From: Paludisphaera soli
GTDB lineage: Bacteria > Planctomycetota > Planctomycetia > Isosphaerales > Isosphaeraceae
Reading direction: 5' to 3'
DNA: 64,000 bases
NCBI RefSeq assembly: GCF_011064595.1
Contig: NZ_JAALJI010000001.1
Location: 726,863 to 790,862 of the forward strand
Below, piece by piece: positions 10,401 through 18,113 of this stretch. Under the pieces are notes generated by a model that worked only from the letters and a program-made list of their open reading frames with translations, ran no database searches and was not told the origin of the DNA. The first letter of the stretch is position 1, and each line of letters begins with the position of its first letter. The translations under genes and the position numbers were made by a program.

Positions 10401-10442
10401 CACGCCTTGTTCAACGTCAAGGAATTCGTCTACGTCGACTGA
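7440..10442 (+). CDS. Secreted PSD1-type protein with cytochrome c, DUF1549 and DUF1553 domains
   Basis: This encodes 1000 residues with an N-terminal signal sequence. Next is a planctomycete cytochrome C domain with the haem motif CFGCHGP near residue 50 and the MPP ligand region QMPPKSKLPP. DUF1549 follows (about residues 180-390, with RLTFDLIGLPPTPEE and a second CxxCH, CARCHDH). After a carbohydrate-binding-like insert, DUF1553 occupies about residues 690-980, with LPRVLVNRIWKQHFGEG. These proteins are abundant in Planctomycetota and are usually paired with a DUF1501 protein, as here. They have been linked to polysaccharide degradation, without a proven reaction. Confidence 0.93.
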   Translation: MMRGRAPWPALVFLVGLMHGALRGDEVDATADPAMVEFFEKQVRPILVERCFGCHGPEKQKGELRLDSRAAVLEGGTTGPAVEPGDVESSLLVEAIRYGDLQMPPKSKLPPAEIEVLTRWVERGVPWGVESKEAATTVRAGLDGSSEFARRARFWSFQPIRDVSPPAVAGALADWPRNPIDLFLLSALEARGLAPAEEAARRTLIRRLTFDLIGLPPTPEEVAAFESDDAPDAYDRLVERLLASPRYGERWGRHWLDLVRFAETAGHEFDYDLLNAWRYRDYVVRAFNLDLPYDRFVVEQVAGDLLPSPRRNPADGSNESIQGTGFYWLGEGVHSPIDVRDEGVRRVDNQIDVLSKTFLGLTVSCARCHDHKFDPISARDYYALAGFLRSTRHQQAFLDSDVRIAPIVADLNARKRALADRLGEAASRLESPRRDEVEAVLGRAIPAPPSAGDFPPADLHAWKASGDAFAIATRPTAFRIDLREDDSRLIEAPAGSLHSGLTADRLQGVARSPTFTIGKPFLQVLASGVASRVNIVIDGFEKVRDPIYGGLTRRLDSQETAWINFDVRAWIGHRAYIEACDGAAAEFTGATTNPVDGRGWLALLGVRESDDAGRPAEAVAARNIALKTLLRELEAVDSPLASRIASTLAEYRELAARLPDPTLALAAIDGDGEDESLMLRGSPKSLGEAVPRRLLAVLGGAAPEASSTGSGRLDLARTMVDAASNPLLPRVLVNRIWKQHFGEGLVRSTDDFGAMGQAPSHPELLDWLASEFIRRGWSIKAVHRLILGSAAYRMSSRSTTEADQADPTNALLHRMNVRRLEAEAVRDALLVVSGRLDSRLGGPSVAPHLSPFMEGRGRPAASGPLDGDGRRSLYLQVRRNFLNPMFQVFDAPVPFTTIGRRHASNVPAQALTLLNDPLVLDLADSWAARLLAEGGPDASDASRIDRLYRQAFGRAPTADEVARCVSFLAARRRSEPSSPRAVWGDLGHALFNVKEFVYVD

Positions 10443-10474
10443 TCGCCGGGGCGCGTCCTCGCGGAGCCTTCTCC

Positions 10475-11893
10475 ATGCATTGCGGCCGCTTCTCAGCCCC
10501 GATCGATCGCCGAGCCATGCTCGCCCGATGCGCCAACGGTTTCGGCGCGATGGCCCTCTCGGCGCTGCTGCGCGAGCCGGCCTTCGGCGCCGATGCGGCC
10601 GGCCCGGCTGGCGCGACAGGCCTCCACCACCCGGCGAAGGCCCGGAGCGTGATCTTCCTGTACATGGACGGCGGCCCGTCCCAGATGGACACGTTCGACC
10701 CCAAGCCCCGCCTCGATCGCGAGCACGGCAAGCCCATCGCCGTGAAGACCGCTCCGACCCAGTTCAACAACGTCGGGGCGGTGCTCAGGTCCCCGTGGAA
10801 GTTCAACCGCTACGGCGAGTGCGGCGCCCCGGTGAGCGACCTGTTTCCCCACGTCGCCCGCCACGTCGACGACCTGGCGATCATCCGTTCGATGACCTCG
10901 GAGTTCTCCGAGCACACGGCGGCCAACTACTTCCTGCACACAGGCAGCGGCCTCCAGGGGAGGCCGAGCCACGGGGCCTGGACGACGTACGGCCTGGGCA
11001 CCGAGAGCGAGGACTTGCCCGGCTTCGTCGTCCTGAACGGCGGCCTGATCCCGCCCGGCGGCCAGGACTGCTTCAGCAACGGCTTCCTCCCCGCCACGTT
11101 CCAGGGCTCGGTCTTCCGCCCCTCCGCGGAGGCCGTCGCCAACATCCGCCCCGCCGAGTCCGCGCCCGGCGGGCAGCTCCGCAAGCTCGACCTGATCCGC
11201 GACCTGGACCGGGGCGTCGCCGATCGCAAGGGCCGGCCCGACGCGATGGAGGCCGCGATCGCCAACTACGAGCTGGCGTACAGGATGCAGTCGGCGGTCC
11301 CCGACCTGATGCGGCTGGACGGCGAGTCGCCCGCCACCCGGAGCCTGTACGGGCTGGACGACGCCTTCGAGCCGACCCGGATCTTCGCCCGCGAATGCCT
11401 GATCGCCCGCCGGCTCGTCGAGCGCGGGGTGCGGTTCGTCGAGGTCCTCTGCCCGTCGGTGGGGCACGATCGGTGGGACCAGCACTCCAAGCTGAAGGAG
11501 GGCCACGAGCGGAACGCCCGCGCGGTGGACCGGCCGATCTCCGGCCTCCTCGCCGACCTGAAGGGGCGCGGACTGCTGGACTCCACGCTGGTCTTCTGGG
11601 GGGGCGAATTCGGCCGCACGCCGATGGCCCAGGGGAGCGACGGCCGCGACCACAACCCCTTCGGCTTCACCGTGTGGCTGGCGGGCGGCGGGATCAAGGG
11701 GGGCGTGACCCACGGCGAGACGGACGACTACGGATACCACGCGGTCGTCGACAAGGTGGCGATGTACGACCTCCACGCCACGATGCTGCACCTCCTGGGC
11801 CTGGACCACAAGAGGCTGACCTTCCGCTTCGGCGGCCGGGACATGCGGCTGACCGACGTCCACGGCGAGTTGGTCACGCCGATCCTCGCCTGA
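10475..11893 (+). CDS. DUF1501 domain-containing exported protein
   Basis: This encodes 472 residues with a twin-arginine-like or Sec-type leader (SAPIDRRAMLARCANGFGAMA). The fold belongs to the alkaline-phosphatase/sulfatase superfamily: SVIFLYMDGGPSQMDTFDP carries the first Asp, and a WGGEFGRTP motif and a GRDHNPFGF motif lie in the C-terminal third. It starts 32 bases after the PSD1-type gene, the standard planctomycete gene pair. Function is unproven; probably a periplasmic partner of the cytochrome-containing protein. Confidence 0.93.
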   Translation: MHCGRFSAPIDRRAMLARCANGFGAMALSALLREPAFGADAAGPAGATGLHHPAKARSVIFLYMDGGPSQMDTFDPKPRLDREHGKPIAVKTAPTQFNNVGAVLRSPWKFNRYGECGAPVSDLFPHVARHVDDLAIIRSMTSEFSEHTAANYFLHTGSGLQGRPSHGAWTTYGLGTESEDLPGFVVLNGGLIPPGGQDCFSNGFLPATFQGSVFRPSAEAVANIRPAESAPGGQLRKLDLIRDLDRGVADRKGRPDAMEAAIANYELAYRMQSAVPDLMRLDGESPATRSLYGLDDAFEPTRIFARECLIARRLVERGVRFVEVLCPSVGHDRWDQHSKLKEGHERNARAVDRPISGLLADLKGRGLLDSTLVFWGGEFGRTPMAQGSDGRDHNPFGFTVWLAGGGIKGGVTHGETDDYGYHAVVDKVAMYDLHATMLHLLGLDHKRLTFRFGGRDMRLTDVHGELVTPILA

Positions 11894-11914
11894 GCCGCCC
11901 GCGGCGTCGGCTCA
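11891..11914. terminator. Candidate bidirectional terminator hairpin
   Basis: TGAGCCG at 11891-11897 pairs with CGGCTCA at 11908-11914 across a 10-base loop. The stem contains the stop codons of the two convergent genes on either side. There is no T-tract, so the terminator call rests on position and perfect 7-base pairing. Confidence 0.45.
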
Positions 11915-12223
11915 CTCCTCGACGCGGGCGTGCCGCACCTTGTGAGTCTCCAGCCAGACCAGGAGCGAATCCTGCTCCTCGGTGAGCTCGACCTCGGTCG
12001 CCTTCTCGGTGTCGAGCGGCGAGACGAGGTAGAAGACGCCCTCCATCACCCACTTGGTGACCTCATCGCGATCGAACCAGTACTCGCCCTCGCCCAGGTG
12101 CGCCGGATGCTCGGGAGCGTCCGGCCCCGACTGGAAATAGACGAGTTGCGAGCGGAGCCGGGGCGACAACGGATACGGGGGCAGGTCGGGGTGGTCCAGG
12201 GCGACCAGTCGAGGTTGGGCCAT
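11912..12223 (-). CDS. Conserved hypothetical protein
   Basis: This encodes 103 residues starting MAQPRLVALDHPDLPPYPLS. It is soluble and acidic, with no signal peptide and no recognised domain; a GEYWFDRDEVTKWVMEG segment in the middle looks structured. Codon use matches its neighbours, and the ATG at 12223 is the only sensible start. Its stop codon shares the hairpin with the convergent DUF1501 gene. It is separated by 130 bases from the C1 cluster and need not belong to it. Confidence 0.65.
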   Translation of the reverse strand: MAQPRLVALDHPDLPPYPLSPRLRSQLVYFQSGPDAPEHPAHLGEGEYWFDRDEVTKWVMEGVFYLVSPLDTEKATEVELTEEQDSLLVWLETHKVRHARVEE

Positions 12224-12353
12224 CGTCGATTCGTCCAGTCCGGGCGTCGGGGTTCAAACGTGCCGAGCCGGATCGCCGCGAAGCCTCTCCGGCCCCGACC
12301 TCGATCCCGGCCGCACCGCGATTGTCCGCGAGGCCCCGCGCCCGGTCAAGCGT

Positions 12354-12989
12354 TCACGCTTCGAGAGTGCGGATCGGCCGGTCCGGCTCGCGAAAGGCGA
12401 CGACTTCCACCCGGCCCAGCCGCGACGAAGCCTCGGGGAAGACCGGATCGACCAGGTCGACCTCGGCCGCCTCGCGGCGCGTCGAAGCGACGGGCGAGGC
12501 GCTCTTGAGCAGGATCAGTCGGTCGGCCCCCAATCGATCGGCGATCCGGGCGGCGATCGAGTCGGACGTCGTCCGCCAGGAGACCGGCAAGGGGGAGTCC
12601 CCCGCCTCGTCGACCTCCTCCATGTATCGTCGCACGGCGAGAACCGGCCGCCTGCCCGCCTTCCAGGCCCCGGGGAGTTCCCCCAGGGAGCGGACCAAAA
12701 GTCCCCCGGAAAGCCCGCCCGCGAGGAGTTCGGCCGTGAGGTCCATCGCGCCGAGGGCCAGGCGGTGGGCCCTCTTAGCGCTGAGGCCGTGGACCTCGTC
12801 GAGCGCCCGAATCGCGTCGGCGACGGGACCGCCTCCGACGATGAGGACGACTCGCGGTTTCGGCCCCCCTTCCCTCGCGACTTCGGAGTCCAGGAACTTC
12901 TCCAGCCGCACCGTCAGCTTCGGCCAGTCGAGCAGGCTTCCCCCGACCTTCACGACGAGGAGGGGCCGACCCTCAAGCTTCGACGCCAT
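12354..12989 (-). CDS. Amino acid kinase family protein (MfnE-like), C1 cluster
   Basis: This encodes 211 residues. It begins with the amino-acid-kinase signature LLVVKVGGSLLDWPK and has a VVLIVGGGPVADAI nucleotide-binding loop. Families of this size in H4MPT-linked C1 clusters resemble archaeal MfnE, the tyramine phosphate kinase of methanofuran synthesis. The role here is inferred from that resemblance and from position. It is the last gene of the leftward cluster, and its start overlaps the end of the MfnF-like gene by 17 bases. Confidence 0.8.
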   Translation of the reverse strand: MASKLEGRPLLVVKVGGSLLDWPKLTVRLEKFLDSEVAREGGPKPRVVLIVGGGPVADAIRALDEVHGLSAKRAHRLALGAMDLTAELLAGGLSGGLLVRSLGELPGAWKAGRRPVLAVRRYMEEVDEAGDSPLPVSWRTTSDSIAARIADRLGADRLILLKSASPVASTRREAAEVDLVDPVFPEASSRLGRVEVVAFREPDRPIRTLEA

Positions 12990-14010
12990 GGCCGGGCCCC
13001 CTTCCCGTCACCAGTTCGATCAACGCGTGCGCGCACGCGGCGACGGAGCCGCCCGCGCCCCAGAGCCCGCCGAGCGGACGGATCGAGCCGCCGGGCGCCA
13101 CGACCGCCTCGGCCACGCGACGGGCCAGGAACTCGCCCGATCCCGACACGACGGCCACTTCCGGCCGACCGATGGTCGCCGCGCAGGCCCGCCCCGCCGC
13201 CGCGACGAGCCGTTCGCTCAAGGCCTCGTCGGCGGCCCGCGCCAGGGCCTCCACCTCGTCAGGGGTGCACGACTCGCGATCGGCGCAGACCATCCGAGCC
13301 AGGCGTTCCCGGGCCCGTTCGAGGGTGGCGGGACGCCCATCAGCCGTCGAGCGGTCGTCGGCGTCGGGGGGCAGGTCGCCGAGCGTGATATAGACGTCCC
13401 GCGTCGTGGCGAAGAACTCGGCCGCCAGGCCCGTCGGCTCGCCCCGGAACGGCAGCGCGACCGCGAGCGAGCAGACGGGCGTCCTGGCGACGCCGGCGTA
13501 AACCAGCTCGGCGTTCTGAAGGCGATCCAGGTCCGTCCGACCGCGCGCCGCGACGCGGCCGCCCACCAGTGGGATCAGGTCGGTCGTCGTCGTGCCGACG
13601 TCGATCAGGAGGCCTCGCGCGTCCCCCACCGATCGGGCCGCGACGGTCGCGAGGGCCAGCCAGTTCGAAGCCGCGGCGACGAGCGGTCGGCCTCGGATCG
13701 AGGCCTCGTCATGGAACCGCCCGTCGGTCCCCCAGAAGGCGACCGGCCGGCCCGGCAGGGCCTCGGAGAGCGCGGCGACGACCCGGAGCACGCCCTCGCG
13801 TTTGGTCTCGAAGCAGTCGCAAAGCTCGGCGGTCATGGTCGCCGCCACGCGATCGAACGGCGGGAACGACGACGCCAGTTCGGCGATCGCCCCGGCCAGC
13901 CGCTCGGGTTGCTTCCAGACCGGGTATGGCGACGATCGCGCGGAACCGTCCGAATGGGCCGCCTTCAGGTTCGCCCCGCCGACGTCGATCGCGAGCCAGG
14001 TGGTCTTCAT
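12973..14010 (-). CDS. H4MPT-linked C1 transfer pathway protein (MfnF-like, hydantoinase/actin fold)
   Basis: This encodes 345 residues beginning MKTTWLAIDVGGANLKAAH, an actin-fold ATPase-type phosphate-1 loop. A second phosphate motif, GLLIDVGTTTTDLIPLV, lies near residue 130 and a C-terminal VVSGSGEFLARR motif near residue 290. This architecture marks the hydantoinase/oxoprolinase-related proteins found next to methanofuran and H4MPT genes; archaeal MfnF couples the two halves of methanofuran. The frame upstream of the ATG at 14010 lies inside the ATP-grasp gene, which overlaps by ATGA. Confidence 0.83.
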   Translation of the reverse strand: MKTTWLAIDVGGANLKAAHSDGSARSSPYPVWKQPERLAGAIAELASSFPPFDRVAATMTAELCDCFETKREGVLRVVAALSEALPGRPVAFWGTDGRFHDEASIRGRPLVAAASNWLALATVAARSVGDARGLLIDVGTTTTDLIPLVGGRVAARGRTDLDRLQNAELVYAGVARTPVCSLAVALPFRGEPTGLAAEFFATTRDVYITLGDLPPDADDRSTADGRPATLERARERLARMVCADRESCTPDEVEALARAADEALSERLVAAAGRACAATIGRPEVAVVSGSGEFLARRVAEAVVAPGGSIRPLGGLWGAGGSVAACAHALIELVTGRGPGHGVEA

Positions 14011-15089
14011 GACCGGACCGCCTCCACCGATTCGCCGACCGCCCAGGTTCGACCGGACGCGTCGAAACCGACGGCGGCGGCCGCGTCGATCTCGACCTCG
14101 ATCCGATCCATCAGCCGATCCCACTCCTCGGGCTCGGGGGCCAACCAGGCTTCGGCGATCAGGCCCGGGGATAAGACCCGACCCAGGCCGACGCAGGACG
14201 TCGTCGGCCTCGGGTTGATCTCCAGGACGACCACCCGCCCGTGCTCGACGTCCAGGATGAAATCGACGCCGACGAGCCCGCGAAGGCCCGCGATCGACTC
14301 CACGGCCGCCTTCGCGATCGGAACGGCCTCGGGATATCGCCGTGGCAGGGTGCCACCCTCGTATGAGAATCGACCGTCGCGGAGCGCGATCCGCTGCTCG
14401 CCGACAGCGATCAACCGGGCCCGGCCCCCGCGAACGAGGAACGTCGCGCTCATCGCGACGCCGGGGACGAATTCCTGGAGCAGGCGAGGCCCCCCCGCCC
14501 CCGCAAGCTCCGCCGACTCGTCCGGCCGGTCGACGCGATAAGTTTCCAGGCTCCCCGCGCCGTCGATCGGCTTGACCACCGAAGGGAACGGCCAACCGTC
14601 GGGCACCGCCCACCCGACTTCCAGGATCGCGGAGCGAGGCGTCGGAACCACTTGACGGTCCAGCCATTCTCCGAGGGCGGCCTTGTCGCCGGTGAGTGCG
14701 ACCGCCTCGGGTTCGGAGCCCAGCAACGGGCAGCCCGTCCGGCCGAGGCGACGGGTCAGGGATTCCAGCACCCCGCCCGTCTCGGGAGCGATCAAGAGCG
14801 TATAATCAGCCCGAACGGCGAGAGCCTCCAGCCGTTCGAGCGAATCGACCTCGACGCTCTCCCAGGGCTTGTCGTCGCGGGGCAGGCGTGGGTCGATGGT
14901 GACCAGGACGCGGGTCGGCGTGGCGGCTGCGGCGAATTCCGAGGCGAGCGCCCGGCGCATCGCGGCGCCTTCGCTGGCCCAGGATTGCGGCAGGGTCTCG
15001 CCGGCCATCCCGCCGCCGGTGACGAACTCGTGGATCAGGACGGTGCGGGGGACGGGCGAGGTCGTCGTGGGGTCGATGTTCCAGCTCAT
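14007..15089 (-). CDS. ATP-grasp domain protein of the C1 cluster
   Basis: This encodes 360 residues. The N-terminal pre-ATP-grasp region has LIHEFVTGGGMAGE. The ATP-grasp core shows LTGDKAAL, VVKPIDGAGS (ATP-binding lysine) and VVLEINPRPTTS (metal-binding Glu and Asn). The family forms carboxylate-amine or amide bonds and is found in H4MPT/methanofuran clusters; the substrate is unknown. The ATG at 15089 is used because residues upstream are low-complexity. A GTG about 14 codons downstream is an alternative start. The 5' end overlaps the oppositely oriented HisA-like gene by 14 bases. Confidence 0.8.
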   Translation of the reverse strand: MSWNIDPTTTSPVPRTVLIHEFVTGGGMAGETLPQSWASEGAAMRRALASEFAAAATPTRVLVTIDPRLPRDDKPWESVEVDSLERLEALAVRADYTLLIAPETGGVLESLTRRLGRTGCPLLGSEPEAVALTGDKAALGEWLDRQVVPTPRSAILEVGWAVPDGWPFPSVVKPIDGAGSLETYRVDRPDESAELAGAGGPRLLQEFVPGVAMSATFLVRGGRARLIAVGEQRIALRDGRFSYEGGTLPRRYPEAVPIAKAAVESIAGLRGLVGVDFILDVEHGRVVVLEINPRPTTSCVGLGRVLSPGLIAEAWLAPEPEEWDRLMDRIEVEIDAAAAVGFDASGRTWAVGESVEAVRS

Positions 15090-15828
15090 TCCGGTGCTCG
15101 ACGTCCTGGGCGGTCGGGCCGTGCATGCGATCGGCGGCGACCGCGCGCGGTATCGGCCGTTGCGGAGCATCTTACACGCCGACCCCGCCCCCCGGGAACT
15201 GGCGCGGTCCTTTCGCGAGGCACTCGGCCTGAACGCGGTCTACCTGGCCGACCTCGACGCGATCACGGTACGCCGGGGCGATCTCGCGCTCTACCGAGAG
15301 GTGGCGGGCCTGGAGATGGATCTCTGGCTCGACGCGGGGCTTCACGATGAGCGCGATCTCGACGGGTTGCTGCCGATCGAGCGCCTTCACGTCGTCGCCG
15401 GCCTGGAGTCGCTGCACGGGCCGGACGCCCTCGCCCGGACGCTGGCCGTCGCCGGCCCCGAACGACTGATCGTCAGCCTTGACCTTCGCGACGGCCGCCC
15501 GATCACGCCGACCGCCGACGCCTGGCCCGAGTCGGACGCGATCGCCCTGGGGCGTCGGATCCTCGGCATAGGCGTCCGTCGGCTCATCCTCCTCGACCTG
15601 AGCCGCGTCGGGCGAGGCTCGGGGACGGGCACGGCGGGGCTGCTCGACGCCCTGCTCGCGACGCATCCCGACTCCGAGATCGCGGTCGGCGGCGGCATCT
15701 CCACGATCGAGGACGTCGAGCGATGCCGAGATTGCGGCGCGTCGGCCGTGCTCGTCGGCTCGGCGCTCCACGACGGCCGCATCGGCCGATCGGGCCTGGA
15801 GCGGCTCGGCCTCGTTTCAGAGGGTTAG
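15076..15828 (+). CDS. HisA/HisF-like TIM-barrel protein of the C1 cluster
   Basis: This encodes 250 residues beginning MFQLIPVLDVLGGRAVHA, close to the HisA N-terminus including its first Asp. Other barrel strands visible are VYLADLDAI, LIVSLDLRDGRP, LILLDLSRVGRGSG and IAVGGGISTIEDV. These are the phosphate-binding and catalytic strands of the HisA family. Position in an H4MPT/methanofuran cluster suggests a pathway-specific paralogue rather than histidine synthesis, because no other his genes are nearby. It is the only rightward gene in the cluster and overlaps both neighbours: 14 bases at the 5' end, 12 at the 3' end. Confidence 0.83.
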   Translation: MFQLIPVLDVLGGRAVHAIGGDRARYRPLRSILHADPAPRELARSFREALGLNAVYLADLDAITVRRGDLALYREVAGLEMDLWLDAGLHDERDLDGLLPIERLHVVAGLESLHGPDALARTLAVAGPERLIVSLDLRDGRPITPTADAWPESDAIALGRRILGIGVRRLILLDLSRVGRGSGTGTAGLLDALLATHPDSEIAVGGGISTIEDVERCRDCGASAVLVGSALHDGRIGRSGLERLGLVSEG

Positions 15829-16308
15829 CTCGATCTCGGCCGACTGGCCGAAGCATTCCTCGACCTCGACGCGGACCGCTCGGGGGTCGGCCCACTCTTT
15901 GCCTCGCATTGCCTGGAGGAGGCGGCCGGCGATGTATTCGGCGAGGCGTTCGGCCGTCGTGTTGTCGATCGGCAGGATGACGCACTCGTCGGTGGGGAAG
16001 CTCCAGAATCGGTCGCCGAAGCGGGCCACCGTGTTGGGGCCGACGGCCTCGACGGCGATGAGCGGGCTCCGATCGGGCAGGAGCATGCGGTGGTCGAGTT
16101 CGTCCACGATCGCACGGGTCATGTCCCGGAGGGCGATGAAATCGACCACGTAGGCGTTGGGGTCGAGCTCGCCGTCGACCTCCACGGCGACTCGGTAGTT
16201 GTGGCCGTGGATGCGCTCGCAATGGTCGCCGTCGAAGGTGATGAAGTGCCCCGACGAGAAGACCAGGTAATCCTTGGTGACGCGGACCTTGAATCGCGAG
16301 GCGGGCAC
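15817..16308 (-). CDS. 6-pyruvoyl-tetrahydropterin synthase / QueD-like protein
   Basis: This encodes 163 residues. The zinc site is visible as His21 in SSGHFI and His34/His36 in IHGHNYRV, and Cys30 is the likely catalytic residue. A DFIALRDM segment and a C-terminal VEVEECFGQSAEI strand complete the T-fold. The start is GTG at 16308. Members make 6-carboxy- or pyruvoyl-tetrahydropterin, or an early pterin precursor. In this context the product is presumably directed to H4MPT. The 3' end overlaps the convergent HisA-like gene by 12 bases. Confidence 0.9.
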   Translation of the reverse strand: MPASRFKVRVTKDYLVFSSGHFITFDGDHCERIHGHNYRVAVEVDGELDPNAYVVDFIALRDMTRAIVDELDHRMLLPDRSPLIAVEAVGPNTVARFGDRFWSFPTDECVILPIDNTTAERLAEYIAGRLLQAMRGKEWADPRAVRVEVEECFGQSAEIELTL

Positions 16309-16337
16309 GGTGGGCGTTCCTCGGAGACGGGAGAGGT

Positions 16338-17219
16338 TCAGAACGCGAGTCCGCCCGACCAGGACGAAGGCCCGGCCGGGCGAGGCAGCTCGATTGTCCC
16401 TTCGCGGAGCGCGGCGAACAAGACCGCCGCGACCAGGTCCGCCGTCGTCCCGGGATTCCGAAGGTTCCGATCCGCCCGCATCCAGAGGTCCAGGTCGCGA
16501 AGGCTCGCGACCCCGTCGGCTGCGTCGGGCCAGCCGGCGTCGAGCACGAGGCGGGCGCGTCGCGACGCCTCGCGGGCCGTCGCCTGGTCGGTCTTCCTTG
16601 CGATCAGCGAATCGGGGTGGCTCGCAAGCAGTTCGAGCGCGACTCCGACGATCGCTACCTCCAGCGGCCGGCCCGCGCCCAGGCGGCGCCCGAGGGCGGG
16701 CAGGCCCTCACCGAGCACCTGACGGAAATCTTCGGCGTACTGGAGGGCGATCAGGTCGCGGTCGGCGGCCAGGATCATCGCGTCGCGGAGGGTGATCGTC
16801 GGCTCGTCGGCCACGTCCTGCTCCCGGGCGCGTCCCAGGCCGCCGGGGTTCGCCAGGCGGATCGCCCGATAGACGAGCCGAGCGTCCTCGACGGTCGTCG
16901 ACGCCAGCACGCGCGGCAGGCCGTCTTCAAGAGACGTCGAGCGAAGGACGGCGGCCATCGGGGCGAGGAGGAGGACGATCCCCAGGTTGGCGTTGGTCGC
17001 GACGACGCTCCGGGTCGCCTCGGTCGCCGCCAAGACGGCCGCGCCCACGCCCTCCGCCGCGCGATCGAGCGGGTCGGCTACGGCCGCCGCGGCGAGCAGG
17101 AAGTCGAGATAATCCAGGTCCGAGAAGTCGGCGAACCTGTGGACGTTCCCCGGCTTCCGGGCGGTTGCTTCCATCAGGCAGGCGACCTGCGCGAGCTTGC
17201 CGACCGAGAGCTCGTTCAC
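16338..17219 (-). CDS. Triphosphoribosyl-dephospho-CoA synthase (CitG/MdcB) family protein
   Basis: This encodes 293 residues from a GTG start at 17219, which overlaps the upstream stop as GTGA. The N-terminus has the family signature ACLMEATARKPGNVHRF, and a TNANLGIVLLLAP segment follows near residue 80. Classical members make the citrate lyase prosthetic group precursor from ATP and dephospho-CoA. Members in C1 clusters are thought to act in methanofuran or H4MPT ribose-phosphate chemistry, since a phosphoribosyl group is also attached there. That assignment is inference. Confidence 0.85.
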   Translation of the reverse strand: MNELSVGKLAQVACLMEATARKPGNVHRFADFSDLDYLDFLLAAAAVADPLDRAAEGVGAAVLAATEATRSVVATNANLGIVLLLAPMAAVLRSTSLEDGLPRVLASTTVEDARLVYRAIRLANPGGLGRAREQDVADEPTITLRDAMILAADRDLIALQYAEDFRQVLGEGLPALGRRLGAGRPLEVAIVGVALELLASHPDSLIARKTDQATAREASRRARLVLDAGWPDAADGVASLRDLDLWMRADRNLRNPGTTADLVAAVLFAALREGTIELPRPAGPSSWSGGLAF

Positions 17220-18103
17220 CGCACGGCCTCCCGGAATGAATCCAGGAGCGCCGCGGCCACGTCGACGCCCGTCGCCTGGGTCAGGGCCCGCCAGCCGGGC
17301 ACGGCGTTGACCTCGATCAGGACGCGACGGCCCTGGTCCAGGTCCTCGATCAGGTCCACGCCGGCGAACACGGCCCCGACGGCCTCGGCGGCGGCGACGG
17401 CCAGGCGTTCGGCCTCGGCGTCCGGAGTCCAGGCCTCGGCCCGCCCGCCGATCGCGATGTTGGTCCGCCACTCGCCCCCCTGGGCGGTCCGCCGCATCGC
17501 ACCCAGGACGCGACCCCCGAGGACGAAAAGCCGCAGGTCGTGGCCGGGGTGGCGGATCCAGCGCTGGAGATAAATCACCGAGCCCAGGCGTTCCAGGGCG
17601 TGGAAGCATCGCCAGGCCAACTCGCGATGCCCGACGCGCATCAGCCCCCGCCCTTCCGAGCCGAAGAGCGGCTTGACCACCACGTCACCTCCCAACTCGT
17701 CGAACGCCGCCATCGCCGAGGCCGCCGTCTGCCCGACCCAGGTCGGGGGGATCGGCAGCCCCCGACGTTCCACGAGGCTCAGCGTGAGGTACTTGTCGAC
17801 CGAGGCCTCCACCGCCCGGGGAGGGTTCCAGATCGGCACCCCGAGCGATTCCAGCCGATGGAGCGCGTCCATGCGGAAGACCACCGGCTCCAGCCCCCCC
17901 GGCGGCATCATCCGCACCAGGACGCCGTCGAGGCCGTCGAGCGCCACGCCGTCAGCCGACACGCGACCCGATCCGGATCCGATCGACGCCTCGACCTCGC
18001 CGAACGGCAGGACGTGCAGCACGACGTCCAGGGTGCCCGCCGCGCGCAACAGGTCCTGGACGTGCCATCCCGTACCGGAGACCAAGGCGGCGAAGGTCGT
18101 CAT
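17216..18103 (-). CDS. RimK-like ATP-grasp ligase (MptN-type)
   Basis: This encodes 295 residues. RimK features are the inter-domain SVDKYLTLSLVERRGLPIPP, the ATP-binding VVVKPLFGSEGRGLMRV, and the C-terminal VLIEVNAVPGWRAL that holds metal-binding Glu and Asn. Archaeal homologues add glutamate to H4MPT or coenzyme F420. In this cluster a tetrahydromethanopterin glutamate ligase role is the natural inference. It starts 10 bases after the mch stop and couples to the CitG-like gene by GTGA overlap. Confidence 0.85.
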   Translation of the reverse strand: MTTFAALVSGTGWHVQDLLRAAGTLDVVLHVLPFGEVEASIGSGSGRVSADGVALDGLDGVLVRMMPPGGLEPVVFRMDALHRLESLGVPIWNPPRAVEASVDKYLTLSLVERRGLPIPPTWVGQTAASAMAAFDELGGDVVVKPLFGSEGRGLMRVGHRELAWRCFHALERLGSVIYLQRWIRHPGHDLRLFVLGGRVLGAMRRTAQGGEWRTNIAIGGRAEAWTPDAEAERLAVAAAEAVGAVFAGVDLIEDLDQGRRVLIEVNAVPGWRALTQATGVDVAAALLDSFREAVR

Positions 18104-18113
18104 GGCGCGGCGA

